Source of the DNA: Simmondsia chinensis
Taxonomy: Eukaryota > Streptophyta > Magnoliopsida > Caryophyllales > Simmondsiaceae
Assembly (NCBI GenBank): GCA_018398585.1
Contig: JAGTTD010000024.1
Span: 5,608,071-5,672,070 of the forward strand
Reading direction: 5' to 3'
Length of the DNA: 64,000 bases
How positions within the stretch are numbered: the stretch's first letter is position 1; every line of letters begins with the position of its first letter. The notes beneath the pieces were generated by a model, which was given only the letters and a program-made list of their open reading frames with translations, ran no database searches and was not told the DNA's origin. Positions 1 through 11,514 of this stretch are shown here, piece by piece. The position numbers and the translations under genes are program-made.

Positions 1-146
1 TTATTACAACTAGGTCTTTACACACAACCTAACTCTTATGTATGTTCCTACTAGCGTCCCTTCTCACGTGCTATTCTAACGGCAACAACTTTGGTTTATA
101 ACGTGGTATTCTAACGCATCTTCTTCATGAACCACTATGCCGCTAT
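1..146. other. 3' untranslated end of gypsy element 1
   Basis: This stretch lies beyond the pol stop codon of the minus-strand gypsy element whose polyprotein ends at 147. It should be the 3' untranslated region leading to a 3' LTR that would lie outside the left edge. I see no match here to the LTR sequence that begins near 5284, and no gene. Confidence 0.4.
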
Positions 147-1398
147 CTAGGCATAATATTTCTTGAGATTTTGGATATTCCATGTCCGAGGGATTTTGGA
201 TTCGTCCATTCGTTTCAACTTGTAGCTTCCCTCTCCCAGTTTATGGGTGACGCGGTAGGGTCCCTCCCAGTTTGCAGATATTTTTCCTCGTTGAGTTTGG
301 TCAACCCGTTGGAGTACCAAGTCTCCCTCATTGAGGGGCCTAGGGCATACATGCTTGTCGAAGTACTGGGATATCCCCTGCTTTTGAGCGGTTATCCGAA
401 GGAGCGCATCCTCTCATGCTTCGTCCACTAGATCAAGTGATTGCCGTCGTAATTTAGTATTCTCCGGCTCACGGTAATGTTGTACTCTGTAGCTTGGCTC
501 CCCTATTTCCAGAAGAATAACCGCCTCTACACCATACATTAACATGAATGGCGTTTCACCCGTAGCTGCCCGATACACCATATGGTGTGCCCAAAGAATG
601 CTCGGTAGCTCATCCACCCATTTTCCCTTAACGTTGTGTAGTCGTCATTTGAGTTCGCCGAGTATTTGCTTATTCTCAGCTTCGGCTTGTCCATTACTTT
701 GCGGGCATGCTACGGATGTAAAGTGGACTTCAATGCTCATGTGCTGACAATAATCGCGGAACCGGGGTTTGTTAAACTGTGTGCCATTATCGGTTATCAA
801 GGCCCTAAGGATCCCAAAATGAGTGATGATATTTTTTCACAAAAACTGACGAGTGACATTGTTCGTGATGCTCGGGACCAGCTTAGCCTCCACCCACTTG
901 CTGAAGTAATCCACTGCTACAATGAGGAACTTCCTTTGGCTGCCGGCTAAAGGAAAAGGTCCTAAGATGTCCATTCCCCACTGCAAGAACAGTATGGGAT
1001 CAACAATTGGGTGCAAAACGCTGTCAGGATGTGGATTAGAGGTGCGAACCTTTCGCATTTATCACAGCTTCGGACTAACACATCCACATCCTTTCTCATG
1101 GTGGGCTAGAAATAACCTTCTCGTAGAGCCATCTCGAATAAAGTTCGTCGGCCAACATGGGAACTGCATATCCCCTCATGGATCTCTCTCAGCATGTAAT
1201 TTCGCATGTCAAACGTTTTAACAAGGGGTGGCTGAAGGACCTCTTGTAGAGTTGGTGATTAATTATGATGAAATGGGCCACGCGCTTGTGAATCTTTCGT
1301 GCCTCACCCTTATCTGAAGGCAACTGATCATGGAGTATGTAGTCACGGAGAGGGTTCATCCATTCCTCCTGATTATGCACCTGCATTACCTTACTCAA
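147..1398 (-). pseudogene. gypsy 1 integrase
   Basis: Reading down the minus strand there is a zinc-binding N-terminal remnant (1189-1398), a core segment with the first catalytic Asp context VAVDYFSKWVEA (837-1058), a segment with the motif AATGETPFMLMYGVEAV (414-617), and a C-terminal domain with NWEGPYRV and LKKYYA ending at a stop at 147-149. These are standard landmarks of plant Ty3/gypsy integrases. In-frame stops and frameshifts separate the pieces, so no full-length enzyme can be made. Confidence 0.85.
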
Positions 1399-1401
1399 TT
1401 C

Positions 1402-1929
1402 TCACTTGTCCGGGCATCTAACACTAGTCTCTGAGAGGTTAAGATGCCCTTCTCGGCCCCCGTCTATACGCTCCATGCTAGCTTGGTGGCTTAATTCGTC
1501 TGCTCGTATATTGTCTTCCCGTGGAATTCCTTGAATAGCAAAGCACTTCAATTCGAATACCCCATTCCGCACAAGGTTCAGATACCGTAACAGGTGTGGC
1601 TCCCTAGCTTCGTATTTTCCTAACACCTAGTTTACCACCAGCTCTGAATCGCTCAGGGCAATGAGGTGTCATGCGCCGACTTCTTTAGTAAAATCGATTT
1701 CATAGAGCAAGGCTTCATAGTCAGCTTCATTGCTTGTTGCCTTGAAATTTAGCCTAATTGAGTACTCTGCTCGCTCTTCATCGGGATTTACCATTACTAT
1801 GCCTATGCCGCATCCACTTTGATTAGCGGAACCATCCACAAATATTTTCCATGGGAGCTCTTCTTGGGCTGACACCAGGGATCCTTCTAGGTTGACTTCA
1901 AAAGTACACTCCACTAAGAAGTCATCCAA
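1402..1929 (-). pseudogene. gypsy 1 archaeal-type RNase H (aRH)
   Basis: The segment 1669-1929 contains the pattern WKIFVDGSANQSGCGIGIV followed by FKATSNEADYEALL, the typical catalytic Asp and Glu surroundings of the second RNase H found in Tat-lineage elements. The continuation at 1402-1626 carries IPREDNIRADELSHQAS, the usual end of the domain. A stop codon separates the two parts. Confidence 0.8.
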
Positions 1930-2419
1930 GGCTTGAGCCTTTATAGCTCGGCGGGGGAGGTAATGGATATCATACTATGATTTTTTTTACCGCTAACGAC
2001 AACATTCTTCCCGAGAAATCTAGCCTTGACAATAACTTCTTAAAGGGAAAATTAGTGAGCACTATTATCGGGTGCGCTTGGAAGTACAGCCTCAGTTTGC
2101 GGGCGGCTATAATTAGGGCGAGCACAGTTTTTTCACAGTTCGGATACCTTTTTCTCCGCGTCCTTAAGAATCTAGCTTACAAAGTATGCCGGAAGCTGAC
2201 GCCCCTCTCTATCTGCCACTAAGGCTGCGGTTGCCACATCTTCAGAAGTGGCAAGGTATACGTACATTGCGTCGTTTGGTTTAGGCTTAGTAACAGTTGG
2301 AAGATGCAGGAGATATTGCTTTAATTATGCAAAGGCATATTCACAGCCTTCATTCCAGTAGAAAGGCTGCGTCTTTCTCAGTGTCTTGAAGAAGGAGAGG
2401 GCCTTTTTTGCCGATTTAC

Positions 2420-3110
2420 TTATAAATCGAGCCAGTGAGGCCATGCTTCCTGTGAGTTTTTGAATGTCCTTCTCGGTCTTAGGAGACCCATATCCAGAAT
2501 CGCACGAACCTTCCTAGGGTTTGCTTCAATTCCTTGCGAACTTACAATGAATCCTAAGAACTTCCGTTTTAGTACCCCAACTGAACATTTTTCGGGGTTT
2601 AACTTCATCCGATATTTTCTAAGGGCTTCCAAGGTTTCTCTCAAATCCTTGACATGCTCTTGCCTTCATTGGGACTTGACTCTCATGTTGTCCATTGTAT
2701 ACCTCCACATTATGACCAATCTGAGCGGCGAAGATCTTGTTTACAACTCGCTGATAGGTTGCTCCGGAGTTCTTCAGGCCGAAAGGCATGACTCTGTAGT
2801 AGTATGTCCTGTCTGCCATTATGAAAGACATCTTTTCTTCATCGTAGGGATGCATACGTATCTAGTGGTATCCGGAGAATGCATCCATAAAGCTGACTAG
2901 CTCACAGCCCGTCGTTGAGTCCACCAATCTGTCAATTTTGGGCAATGGATATGAGTCCTTTGGGAATGCTGCATTAAGGTCCGTAAAATCTATGCACATT
3001 TTCCAGCTCCCGTTAGGCTTTTTCACCAGCACTACGTTGGCTAGCCATTCTGGGTATAAGACCTTCCTAAGGATCCCAGCATGCATTAGCCGTTCAACTT
3101 CAGCTTTCAT
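2420..3110 (-). pseudogene. gypsy 1 reverse transcriptase
   Basis: Fingers and palm motifs are clear: KKPNGSWKMCIDFTDLN and FPKDSYPLPKIDRLVD (2862-3110), then MPFGLKNSGATYQ (2619-2855) and the thumb with LNPEKCSVGV and FLGFIVSSQGIEANP (2420-2644). The catalytic YxDD box is damaged: where VYxDDM is expected, near 2690-2700, the frame reads VYTMDNM. Overlapping frames show at least one shift. This copy is inactive. Confidence 0.85.
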
Positions 3111-3317
3111 GGCCTTATTTCTTTCAGCATAGAAGCTGTGCCTCTTCTGTCTAATGGGTGTCCTGTCAGTTTGTGCATTAAGCTAGTGAGTGACCACTTC
3201 TAGCAGTATTCCAGGCATTTCTTCAGTAGCAAAGGTGAAAACATCACGGTATTGTGCCAACAACCCCCTGATTTGTTGCCGCAAGTCGGGGGTTAGTCCA
3301 GTGCCTAGGTTTACGTG

Positions 3318-4074
3318 TCATCCTACCACAAGTTCATACTTTTCTAACAACAGAAGGGGAAGCTCTCTAGCCGCCTTTTGCTCTGAGGATTTCCGTGAAT
3401 GTGTGGGCCTTGCCGTCAAGATGGATGGCCCATGGGACGCCTGGTAACATTCTTTAGCGAGACTTTGGCTTCCCCGAACAAACATAATTTCGCCATTGTC
3501 TGCCTGAAACTTCATAGTCAGGTGATACATGGATACAATAGCACGAAGCCGATTTAGCGTGGGTCTGCCCAGAATCACGTTGTATGCCGAAGAGACATCA
3601 ACCACCAAATAATCCACCTCCATTGCCCGCTGCTTCCACTTATCACAGAAAACTATAGCTAACGCCAGCTTCCCCAAGGGAGATATGGGGCTTCCTGATA
3701 ATCCCACCATCGGGTACGGGATGGGGTGCCAGTGTTGCTGATGGAAGTTCCATTTTATTATAACACCCACGAAAGAGTATGTCCACCGAACTCCCTCGGT
3801 CAATTAACACCCGGTGCACTGTATAGCCCTGGATTTCAGCTGTTATCACCAGCGGGTCCTCGTGGGGTGCGGCGATCCCCTTAGCATCTTCCTCGGTAAA
3901 GCATACGTCAATCTGCTCTCCTATGGTCAACAGGACCAACGCTAGCTCCCCTACTACCATGAAATCGTGCTGATGTATATAAGAATGCCAGGCTTTATGG
4001 GTAATGGTGGCAATAACCTTCGATACCGAGCCTCCAAGGTCCTTTATAGGCTCGTTGCTCTCTCCCCTTACCAA
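3318..4074 (-). pseudogene. gypsy 1 aspartic protease region
   Basis: The pattern VHRVLIDRGSSVDILF in 3643-4074 is the retropepsin active-site region of plant gypsy elements; the usual form is D-G/T-G-S-S, here DRGSS. It is followed by ISLGEAGVSYSFL and, after a frameshift, VVDVSSAYNVILGRPTLNRL (3318-3803), the usual end of the protease. The domain is frameshifted and lacks the canonical Gly after the catalytic Asp. Confidence 0.75.
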
Positions 4075-4114
4075 TCTTGAGCCTTTTTAGATCGGCATAC
4101 GCCCCCCACTGTCC

Positions 4115-5166
4115 CACTCATTTGGCTTCTTCCACTTCAAACTCGCAGGCCCGACACTCAGTGTTATTATGGCCAGGTGCCTGATCGTACTGACACCATC
4201 TAGCCTCCCCATCCTCGACACATGACGAGGCCTCATGAGGGTTTCTTTGTGCGGCCTTCTTCTTTACCTCCATAAGAGGCCGGGGGGCTCCCTATTTGGG
4301 AGCGGAGTTTTGCACGTGTCTTGTGGTTCGATATGTATTCCTCTACAGCCACTTTGGGTTTTCCCTTTAACTAGAGCGGTTACCCTGATGGAAGTTTGCT
4401 TGCCTTGGTATGGACCGTACTACCTCCTCGGCAGAGATGTACTTATTAGCCTTGTTCCATAGTTCATCAATTGTAGAAATTTTCCCCTTAGCAAGGGCAA
4501 ATTTAAAGCTCGAATTCTGCAACTCGTTGATGAAAGCGGTGATGGTTGTTTCATCAGCGAGGTTGGCGATGTCAATCATGGCGCGGGTAAACTGGTGCAC
4601 GTAGCCTCTCAGTGATTCATTTTCGTGCTGTTGCAACTTGAGTAGATGCGTGGCGGTTTTCCTTCTTCTTTTGTTGCTGACAAAATCACGAACGAACCTT
4701 TCTAACAGCTCAGCGAAGCTGTGAATGGATGAGTTTGGGAGTGACGCAAACCAGTTTTGGGCTTCCCGCTTTAAGGTGGCAGGAAAGCACTTGCACCAAA
4801 CATCCTCACCTTCGTCTTGTAAGTACATCCGCGCCATAAAGCCTGCTAGATGATCCTCCAGGTCTTGAGTTCTGTTGAATAGTTCAATGTTCGGATTTTT
4901 GTCTTCCCTACCAGGGCCATTAAGATCCTGAGAGTAAAAGGCAAATGTGTGCCCAGTATTTGGGGTATCATGCCAGGCCTTCCCCGCCTCTCCCCGTTTC
5001 TCTTATTGCCTTGGGTAGGATCACGGTAAGCACTGGCTGTCGACTCGGCAACTTCATCTGAGGCTTGTACACTTGTGGGTTGGAATTTCGTATGGGCTAC
5101 TGGAAACTGATCGAGACCCAAGGTTCTCCCTGCCAGTTTCACTCCATTACTAACATCATTAGACAT
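4115..5166 (-). pseudogene. gypsy 1 gag (capsid and zinc knuckle)
   Basis: The gag begins with MSNDVSNGVKLAGR (5166) and, after a stop, continues at 4367-4837 with the retrotransposon gag core (FPATLKREAQNWFASLPNSS, then FVRDFVSNKRRRKTATHLL). Downstream, near 4140-4200, a Cys-rich string (WCQYDQAPGHNNTECRACEF) marks the nucleocapsid zinc knuckle. Start codon and core are separated by a stop, so the gene is broken. Confidence 0.8.
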
Positions 5167-5283
5167 CCATGAAAGAATTTGTTCAATTTGTTGCTATAGA
5201 GGATAAATCGTACGGGCTGGTATGTTGGTTGGAATTTTGCATAGAGGAAAGGTTTTTTTCCATTTCCCACAAACGGCGCCACT

Positions 5284-5900
5284 TGTTTCAGGATAAATCG
5301 AGCAGGTTGCTTAGGTCAGTAGGCCTATCTCGATTTGCCCCTAACAAGACTGAGTAAGTCCGCTGCACGGGTTTGTGAAGGAAGGACCGTGCTCAAAGCC
5401 CTCAAATTCTTTCCTCTTTCTCTCTTTCCTTTCTTTTTGGTTTCTATCATTCTTCCTCCTCTTTAATCTCTCCTAACTTCGCACTTATAAGGGCGTGGAG
5501 ATAGGCTTGAGCTGTTGCTGACCGAAGACTTTTGGTGGGCTTGCCTCATCGAAGACCCTTGGTGGGCTTAATCGAAGACTTTTGGTGGGCTTGCCTGACC
5601 GAAGACCCTTGGTGGGCTTAACCGAAGACTTTTGATGGGCTTGACCGGGAACTACGGGTAAACTTGCCGTCTGGAAGCTTAGGTGGTCGTCATTGCTTCC
5701 TTGGCGGCTATTATTATGCTACCGGGCAGGTCAGGGATTGTCTATGGCTTCTGTATTAGTTGGTGACGTGGCACTATGGTGTATGGCAAGCACGGTCCTG
5801 GCTTGGGCGAGACTTTTGCCTACATTATTGGGGTATTAGGGTTAGTTTGGGGTTTTGTGCTGCGACATTAATAGACTTTTGGATTTCCTAGACATCAGAT
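5284..5900 (-). mobile_element. 5' LTR of gypsy element 1 (outer end uncertain)
   Basis: The minus-strand LTR ends with TGAAACA just before the primer-binding region at about 5264-5281. I cannot fix the outer end because the partner LTR is outside the window. The block includes a C+T-rich stretch (5405-5475) and a tandem repeat array at 5523-5645, features often seen in Tat LTRs. Confidence 0.55.
5523..5645. repeat. Tandem array with alternating 27- and 23-bp spacing
   Basis: The heptamer CGAAGAC starts at 5523, 5550, 5573, 5600 and 5623, giving spacings of 27, 23, 27 and 23. Each unit carries TTTTGGTGGGCTTG or CCCTTGGTGGGCTTA. The true period is therefore a 50-bp composite of two diverged half units. 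It lies inside the presumed LTR. Confidence 0.85.
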
Positions 5901-6629
5901 TAAAAAAAACTAAAATGTCTGATGGCAGAATTAGAATTAATTAGAGTTTCTATAATTATGGATTAAAAAAGAAGGGGAAAATGGAAAAAAAAAGGGTCAT
6001 GTTGGGATGCCTTGCGATATAAGAAATGCCTACGTGAACTTACCGGTTAATACATAAATCTTAAGCTTATTCGGGTCATTTATTCATAATAATAAGAAAA
6101 TAAATGTGGTCTTAAAGAGGAAACATATGTTTACGTATCATCCGTGTCATGGGCTATGACACTTGTAAACATGTAATATACTTTGTTGTGAATATGAACC
6201 ATTGTGATCAAAAGGATAATTTCTTTTGAGTTTCTCTATATTTTATACAAAGTTTCACTCTCCCATGTTTGACATGAGAAAAATTAAGGATATTAAATTT
6301 TTGGTATATGATGCACATACTAAACCGCTTTGATTGCTGAGATGAACTCATACTCTTGTGACTTATGCCATGAGCGGGTGAAATGTGGGGGCATCGTCTT
6401 ATAAAAGAATAATAGTTAATTTGCAAGAACTTGCATGAAATGCATTTTTTTTTTTTTTGATAATTATTGGCATAGCCGTAGTACATATAGGTAACTCGAC
6501 AAGGCGAGCCCTAATAGTGATACAAGAAAGATATTATAACCTTATGTGTTTAATGAATTGTCAACTGAGTGTATAATAAAAGAGCAACATGAGAACTCGA
6601 GGGAGGTGTGTTTGTGGTTGAACATGGTT
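5901..6629. other. AT-rich stretch without recognisable gene
   Basis: I find no protein similarity or clean repeat here. A short T-run lies at 6445-6458. The right edge passes into the decayed copia reverse transcriptase, so part may be upstream copia sequence that has decayed beyond recognition. Confidence 0.3.
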
Positions 6630-8000
6630 ATTAATATGATAAATGAATTAGAATAAGACCCCAAAACCTATAAGGAGATCATGAAATCAATTGATTCCAT
6701 TTTTGGAGAGAGATTAATAATCACACTTGGAAACTAGTAGACATTCTTCAAGGGTGTAAATCCATTGGTGACAAAGTGGGCATTCAAAACAAAAATGAAG
6801 GTTAATGGCTCAATAAATAAGTTCAACTCAAGATTAGCAGCTAAAAGAAATGCTCAGAAAAGGGGGTTCATTAACTTGACAACTCACCTGTAATTAAAAT
6901 AGGCACCATTAGAGCTGCGATAGATTTTACTCGTGTCCATGATCTTGTGATGCATCAACTGTCACTGAATTCTCGAATGGTGACTTAAAGGAAAATTTAC
7001 ATGCATAACCAAAACGGTGTTCATGGAAAGTAAAGTTTATAAGCTTGTAAATCTCTAGCATTAAATCTCTAGCATGGTTTTAACAAGCTCCTAAAAGAGT
7101 GCTTTAAAATTTTGATAAAACGTTGGCTATGGATGAATTCATTGTTAATAGTGTCAATGCATGTGTGTATTCTAAGTACGAAGATTGTAAGATAATTCGT
7201 TTATATCTCAATAATATATTTATTTTGGAAGGGGTATGAATGTAACGAATGCTATAGTTTTTTAATTTCATGTTTTGCCATAAAAGGCTTTGGTAAAGCT
7301 GATATGTTTCTTGGTGTAAAGATCATTACAAAATCTCGGGATTTAACTCTTAGTTACTAGTATTATCTAGAGGAAATATTTAGAAACTCTTGATCATTTT
7401 GATGACATAGTCTACTTGACTCCATGTTCACTTGAAAGAGGAACAAAGTTGATTGTATATCACATGCTAAATCTGCAAAGGTGTTTGATAACGTAATGTT
7501 TTAACATGAGCTGTTAGTATACCCAGTTTATACACATGTAATTCATGTGATGAGCATTGGAGTGCTCTAATTAAATTCTACCTTGTTGAGGTACTAACAA
7601 AGTATTATGGATTAGAGTTTACATTGCGATAAACTCACTGTTGTGCTAGACTAATGTCGTGATATTGATGAATTTATTCAACTAATGACAATAAGCTTAG
7701 GCGTATTAATGATGCTGTATGTTGGGATCCTCTCTCAAGTGAGCAGTGATGAATTGACCTTGGAATTTGAGAAATGATGGATATAAAGTTGAACAACTTG
7801 GGAATGTAGTAGAAGACATTCCGTTAGGGGGTTCTGTACATCCAGGGGTTTATGTGATATGTTGTTTAACTATAATCTTTGTGATTATTGTGATTCTACT
7901 GATATTCACTATTCACTGTTGGCTTACATGAATTGATTACAATGTAAGTACCATTTTGGTGATTGTCCAAAGTCAATGTGGATAGCTTGATGATGCTAGC
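6630..8000 (+). pseudogene. Ty1/copia reverse transcriptase, decayed
   Basis: Frame-hopping translation gives DPKTYKEIMKSIDSIF and INNHTWKLVDILQGCKSIG (about 6655-6770), KMKVNGSINKFNSRLAAKR (6797-6855), a TIRAAIDFTRVHDLVMHQLS-like stretch (6908-6965), MDEFIVNSVNACVYSKYED (about 7132-7187) and FGKADMFLGVKIITKS (about 7287-7335). These follow the order of copia reverse transcriptase from the N-terminal fingers to the thumb. There are many stops and shifts and no long ORF, so this is an old dead copy. Confidence 0.75.
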
Positions 8001-8379
8001 ACTTGGGTTCGAAAAGCCTCATAATTGTGTGGATTGCCTTAATTAGTTTGAATTGTAAAAGACATTTTGTAAATTATGGTATTTTGCAAACTAAACTGGT
8101 GGTAATCCGATTGATTTGAGATTATAATTGTTGTGATTTGAGGGTCCAAAAAACAAATTTTAATTTGGTTAAAGCTCTTAAAACATTCTTGTTAATGTTG
8201 ATCTAAGAAAAACCAAACCTATTTTACAACCTAAGTTCGAAACCAGTTGTTTTAACCTTACTATTTTTAGGTTATCTTTGTTAAATTTGGTTTTAACGTC
8301 AACGCTAACTTAGTTCATAATCGGTGAAAATGGTGGTCTTTAAACTGTGGCTCTAAGCTTTGAGTTGAGATTACAAACG

Positions 8380-9354
8380 ACGATAGAAGACATAAACGAA
8401 ATAAAGAGTACACACGATATTTTAACGTGGTTCGGTCCTAAATGACCTACTCCACGGTCCCCCTACCATTAGAGAGATCTATATTATTAAGTATTACAAA
8501 TCATATTACAAATCGCATAAATGTTACAAGGCGCTTTCCAATGACCTAAACTATTAAGACACAACCCTTTCTCAAAACCGACTTTACAAATTGAAACAGT
8601 AAAGTAAGAGAAAGGGGTAAGAAATTATACCGACTCCGAGCTAGTGGCTACAAGTCTTACGATCCCAGGTCCCACCGTTGGACTAGCCTTCATGGTTTCC
8701 AGCTTCTAGCGAGTCCTCTTCTTACTAGCTAGGGTTTGGCACTTCAAAAGCCCTCAAACAACCCAAAAACAAGGCCTCTAAAGGGGGAGGAGAAGGAACG
8801 GATGAAGAGAGAGAAAGAGGAGAGAGAGAACCAGATGAAACCCTAAAAAATGCCAGAATCCTCTCTCTCTCTTCATAACCCCCTCCTTATATAGACAAAA
8901 GCCCGTCCATGTGCATTGAACAAGAGCCATTGATATAGCTCAAACGGATGGCCCAGATTCACCCAAACAAACACATATTGGGGCACCAGATGAGAGACAC
9001 GTGTCCCCTTTATAACCCACACGATCCATCGCCGAAACCAACGACCAAGATGAGGCCTCCGAAACCCGCAAATCATGGCGCGACACGTGTCCCCTTTGGG
9101 GGGAAATTTGAACAGCCTCATTTGCTTCCCTTGGAAGCTTTGTCCTTTTTAAATTAATAACGGTAATAAATTTAACATAAAATATATTTAATTAATTTAT
9201 TTATTTTATCTTACTTAATTTAAAATCCATTTAAATTAAGTACAAAAAATGGTCTGTTATGATTTTTAACAAAATGCTGATTGTAACGTTAATAACTTAG
9301 ATCTCATGCTTTATTTCGGGACATAGGTTAGACTATATAGGAACCAAATTCTAA
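8380..9354 (-). mobile_element. LTR-like block inserted in the copia pseudogene
   Basis: On the minus strand the right edge reads TGTTAGAATTTGGTTCC, a typical LTR start with TG. Near 8430-8462 is the phrase ACGTGGTTCGG followed by CCTACTCCACGG, a widespread plant retroelement sequence. A CT/GA-rich stretch lies at 8815-8870. The left edge is not resolved (somewhere between 8330 and 8400), and I found no target duplication. It separates the copia reverse transcriptase from its RNase H end. Confidence 0.45.
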
Positions 9355-9441
9355 CAATAATGTTTCACAATGTGAAACTGACAAATTTGCGGTATATATC
9401 TCTCGTGCCAACTATATATACGATATATGGACGCTATGCGT

Positions 9442-9655
9442 ACCAAAGAGGGAACCAATGAGAACTCCGAAGTTAAGCGTGCTTGGGCGAGAGTAGTACC
9501 AGGATGGGTGACCTCCTGGGAAGTCCTCACCCTCAGGTTGGGGGCACTGGGAAACAGCCTCTCTTCAGGTTAAAACCCTGAAGGGAAAGGCTGCGTACAT
9601 CTGTCCCCCCAGACCCTGCGTAGGCGGGAGCCCTTGAGGCACTGGGTCTGTTTCT
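9442..9655 (+). mobile_element. 5S rRNA-headed SINE, copy A
   Basis: The first part (9455-9530) is nearly a 5S rRNA gene: AGAACTCCGAAGTTAAGCGT, then CGAGAGTAGTACCAGGATGG and GTGACCTCCTGGGAAGTCCTC, covering the 5S internal promoter A-box, intermediate element and C-box. About 20 bases of the 5S front (the CACCGGATCCC region) are missing relative to copy C at 47802. The second part (9560-9650) is the 3' domain shared by many plant SINEs: GGCTGCGTACATCTGTCCCC, CAGACCCTGCGTAGGCGGGAG and CACTGGGTCTG. No clear target duplication was found here. It sits inside the copia remnant. Confidence 0.8.
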
Positions 9656-9839
9656 TTATGCTCCACTAATATGTTATACTCACTATTGTTGTAGTGGACA
9701 GGCGATGGAGCTAGATCTTTAATAACTCATTGCTGATACCTCATTGTGGGGAAAGTAGCAACTCATGATTGATGATTGGCAGTGGTCAATCTTTAAGTAC
9801 CACTTTATTTTAATACAATGTTGAAATGCCATTTATGAA

Positions 9840-10135
9840 TGTTAAGCATGATGCTCTAACCTAAACCATAGTCTATAATGGATGGTATGGGCACTACACA
9901 CTTAATGGGTTTAGCAAGAGGAGACTTGTTCGTCTTAGGCATAAGACCGTAAAGGATCTACTAGAAAGAAAGTGATATCACTAAAATTGTGTAAAGGTCT
10001 AAAAAGAACCTTGTGGACCCATTGATAAAGGGCCTATGTCAAAAAACGGTCATGGAAACATCAAGGGGGATGGGACTAAAGTCTATTGTATGAATAAACT
10101 GTAATGAATCCAACCTGATTTTATATAGGTTCAAA
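9840..10135 (+). pseudogene. Ty1/copia RNase H C-terminal end
   Basis: Translation across small shifts gives a YNG-like start, then RHKTVKDLLERK, ISLKLCKGLKRTLWTH-type text and DPLIKGLCQKTVMETSRGMG (about 9950-10075). This is the invariant tail of copia polyproteins (RHIRxRHxxVRxL ... DPLTKGL). It is colinear with the reverse transcriptase at 6630-8000, so the two belong to one copia element split by later insertions. Confidence 0.75.
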
Positions 10136-11500
10136 GTGAAAAGTCATAGTTTATTTTGGGAGTGCACTGTATTTAGGTCCATATCTATATGTTTGGTGGT
10201 GTGAGTAAGCTCACACTTGATGGATACCATCAACATGCTACTAGGGTGGTGAGCTTGAGCTTTAGCTCTTAATAGACCCATAGCCATATATTTGGTGGTG
10301 TACAGTAACACACATGATAGGATCCACCTATGTAGGGGTAGAAGTGTGGCCGCTCCCTATGAATGTTGAAGACTTGTCTTCTAACGCATCTAATAAAATC
10401 CAGGACGGGCTCATTGTTGAGAAAACGTATCAAATCGCAAGAGTTGCTGATATTTTGAACTTGGTACGTGTCCAGGTGACAGACTATACAACCACTTGTG
10501 TTCAAGACGAAAGTCACCATGCAAGCCGTTGGTCCAAAAATTGGACTACACTAGGTGACGATTCAAGTCACGAGACATCAGCACTGAAACACTAAGTTCT
10601 CTTCACCCAAAATTCTTTTCTCTTCCTTTGGCTGGTGTCTTTATGGAGGATTGTTGGAAAAAGACACAAGTATTTTAAAACCTCATTTTTCATAACCCTT
10701 TCATAAGCTTTATCCCACACTAGAAAATCATGGTAGTACAAAATAATCTCTTCAATTAAGATAAATATTTTGGTATAGGTTCTTTTAATAGAAGATCAAA
10801 CTCAAATCTTTAAGTTCTATTGATTAATGGATTTGATACAAGAGGTACCGTAGATTGAGTACAAGTGTAATAAATGGGGGGATGAAGGTGAGTGAATTCG
10901 TGTCCCCCTTTGAAGCATAAGGGGGTATTTATAGATAGTCAAGAATGTCATAGGTAGAGGGTAAAGCAGCAAAAGGAAGGAAAAAGGGATCGAGAGAGGG
11001 GCACGCATCTCGCCTGGTTCGTGCAAACTCGGGGCGAGATGCGGGGACCCCATATCCCTCGATCTCGAGCATTTAATTCGGATGTCTTGAAGTGAGGGCC
11101 GCATCTCGCCTGCCGGGGGTACCCGGGGCGAGATCTGCCATTATGCAGGGCTCAGATTAATGTTTTATATGCTGCGGGAGATATTAATCGGGGATATGAT
11201 CTGCTCCTACATCTTGGGACCATATTCGGCCGGAATCGTGGGGTGCACACCTTACCCATCTCAGGGCGAGACGCGGTTGGGTGAGATGCTTGTGGCACCT
11301 GGGCAAGATGTAGTCTGGGCGAGATGTGATCCGAGCGAGATGTAGCCGTATCCTTGTTGTTACTTTTCGGCTTCAAAACTATTAAGGGGTTGTTATCAGT
11401 TAGTCCCCCGCAAATGCTTTTCGTTTGCAATTTGCAATGCGGTTGGTCTTATACACATGGGGGAGTAGTGGGCAATCCCCTGCACTTTGGCCCTCACTCC
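10136..11500. other. Noncoding retroelement flank with internal duplication
   Basis: No gene is visible. A roughly 100-bp segment is duplicated: CCATATCTATATGTTTGGTGG (near 10181) recurs as CCATAGCCATATATTTGGTGG (near 10279), each followed by related text; this may be part of a copia 3' LTR. From 10970 to 11345 the phrase GGGCGAGATG or a variant recurs many times. This part may be the 3' LTR of gypsy element 2, but I found no matching 5' LTR. Confidence 0.4.
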
Positions 11501-11514
11501 CTTGACTCCTCCAA

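Larger units (their letters stand above)
147..5283 (-). mobile_element. Ty3/gypsy retrotransposon internal region, Tat lineage, degraded
   Basis: Read on the minus strand, the domain order is gag, CCHC-like zinc knuckle, aspartic protease, reverse transcriptase, RNase H, a second archaeal-type RNase H (aRH), then integrase. The extra aRH between RNase H and integrase is the known signature of the Tat lineage of plant Ty3/gypsy elements. The sequence GGCGCCGTTTGTGGGAA (minus strand, about 5264-5280) directly follows the presumed 5' LTR end and looks like the primer-binding region. Frames are broken many times by stops and shifts, so this copy is not autonomous. The 3' LTR is not in the window. 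Confidence 0.85.

Noticed and set aside
2460..2900. 146-aa plus-strand ORF
   Set aside because: Antisense shadow of the gypsy 1 reverse transcriptase.
9455..9530. Cassandra-type TRIM element with 5S in its LTR
   Set aside because: No paired LTRs, primer site or TG...CA ends; the sequence after the 5S part is the plant SINE 3' domain, and sister copies have long SINE-like target duplications.
10314..10595. 93-aa plus-strand ORF and overlapping minus-strand 83-aa ORF
   Set aside because: No domain recognised and both lie in retroelement flank.
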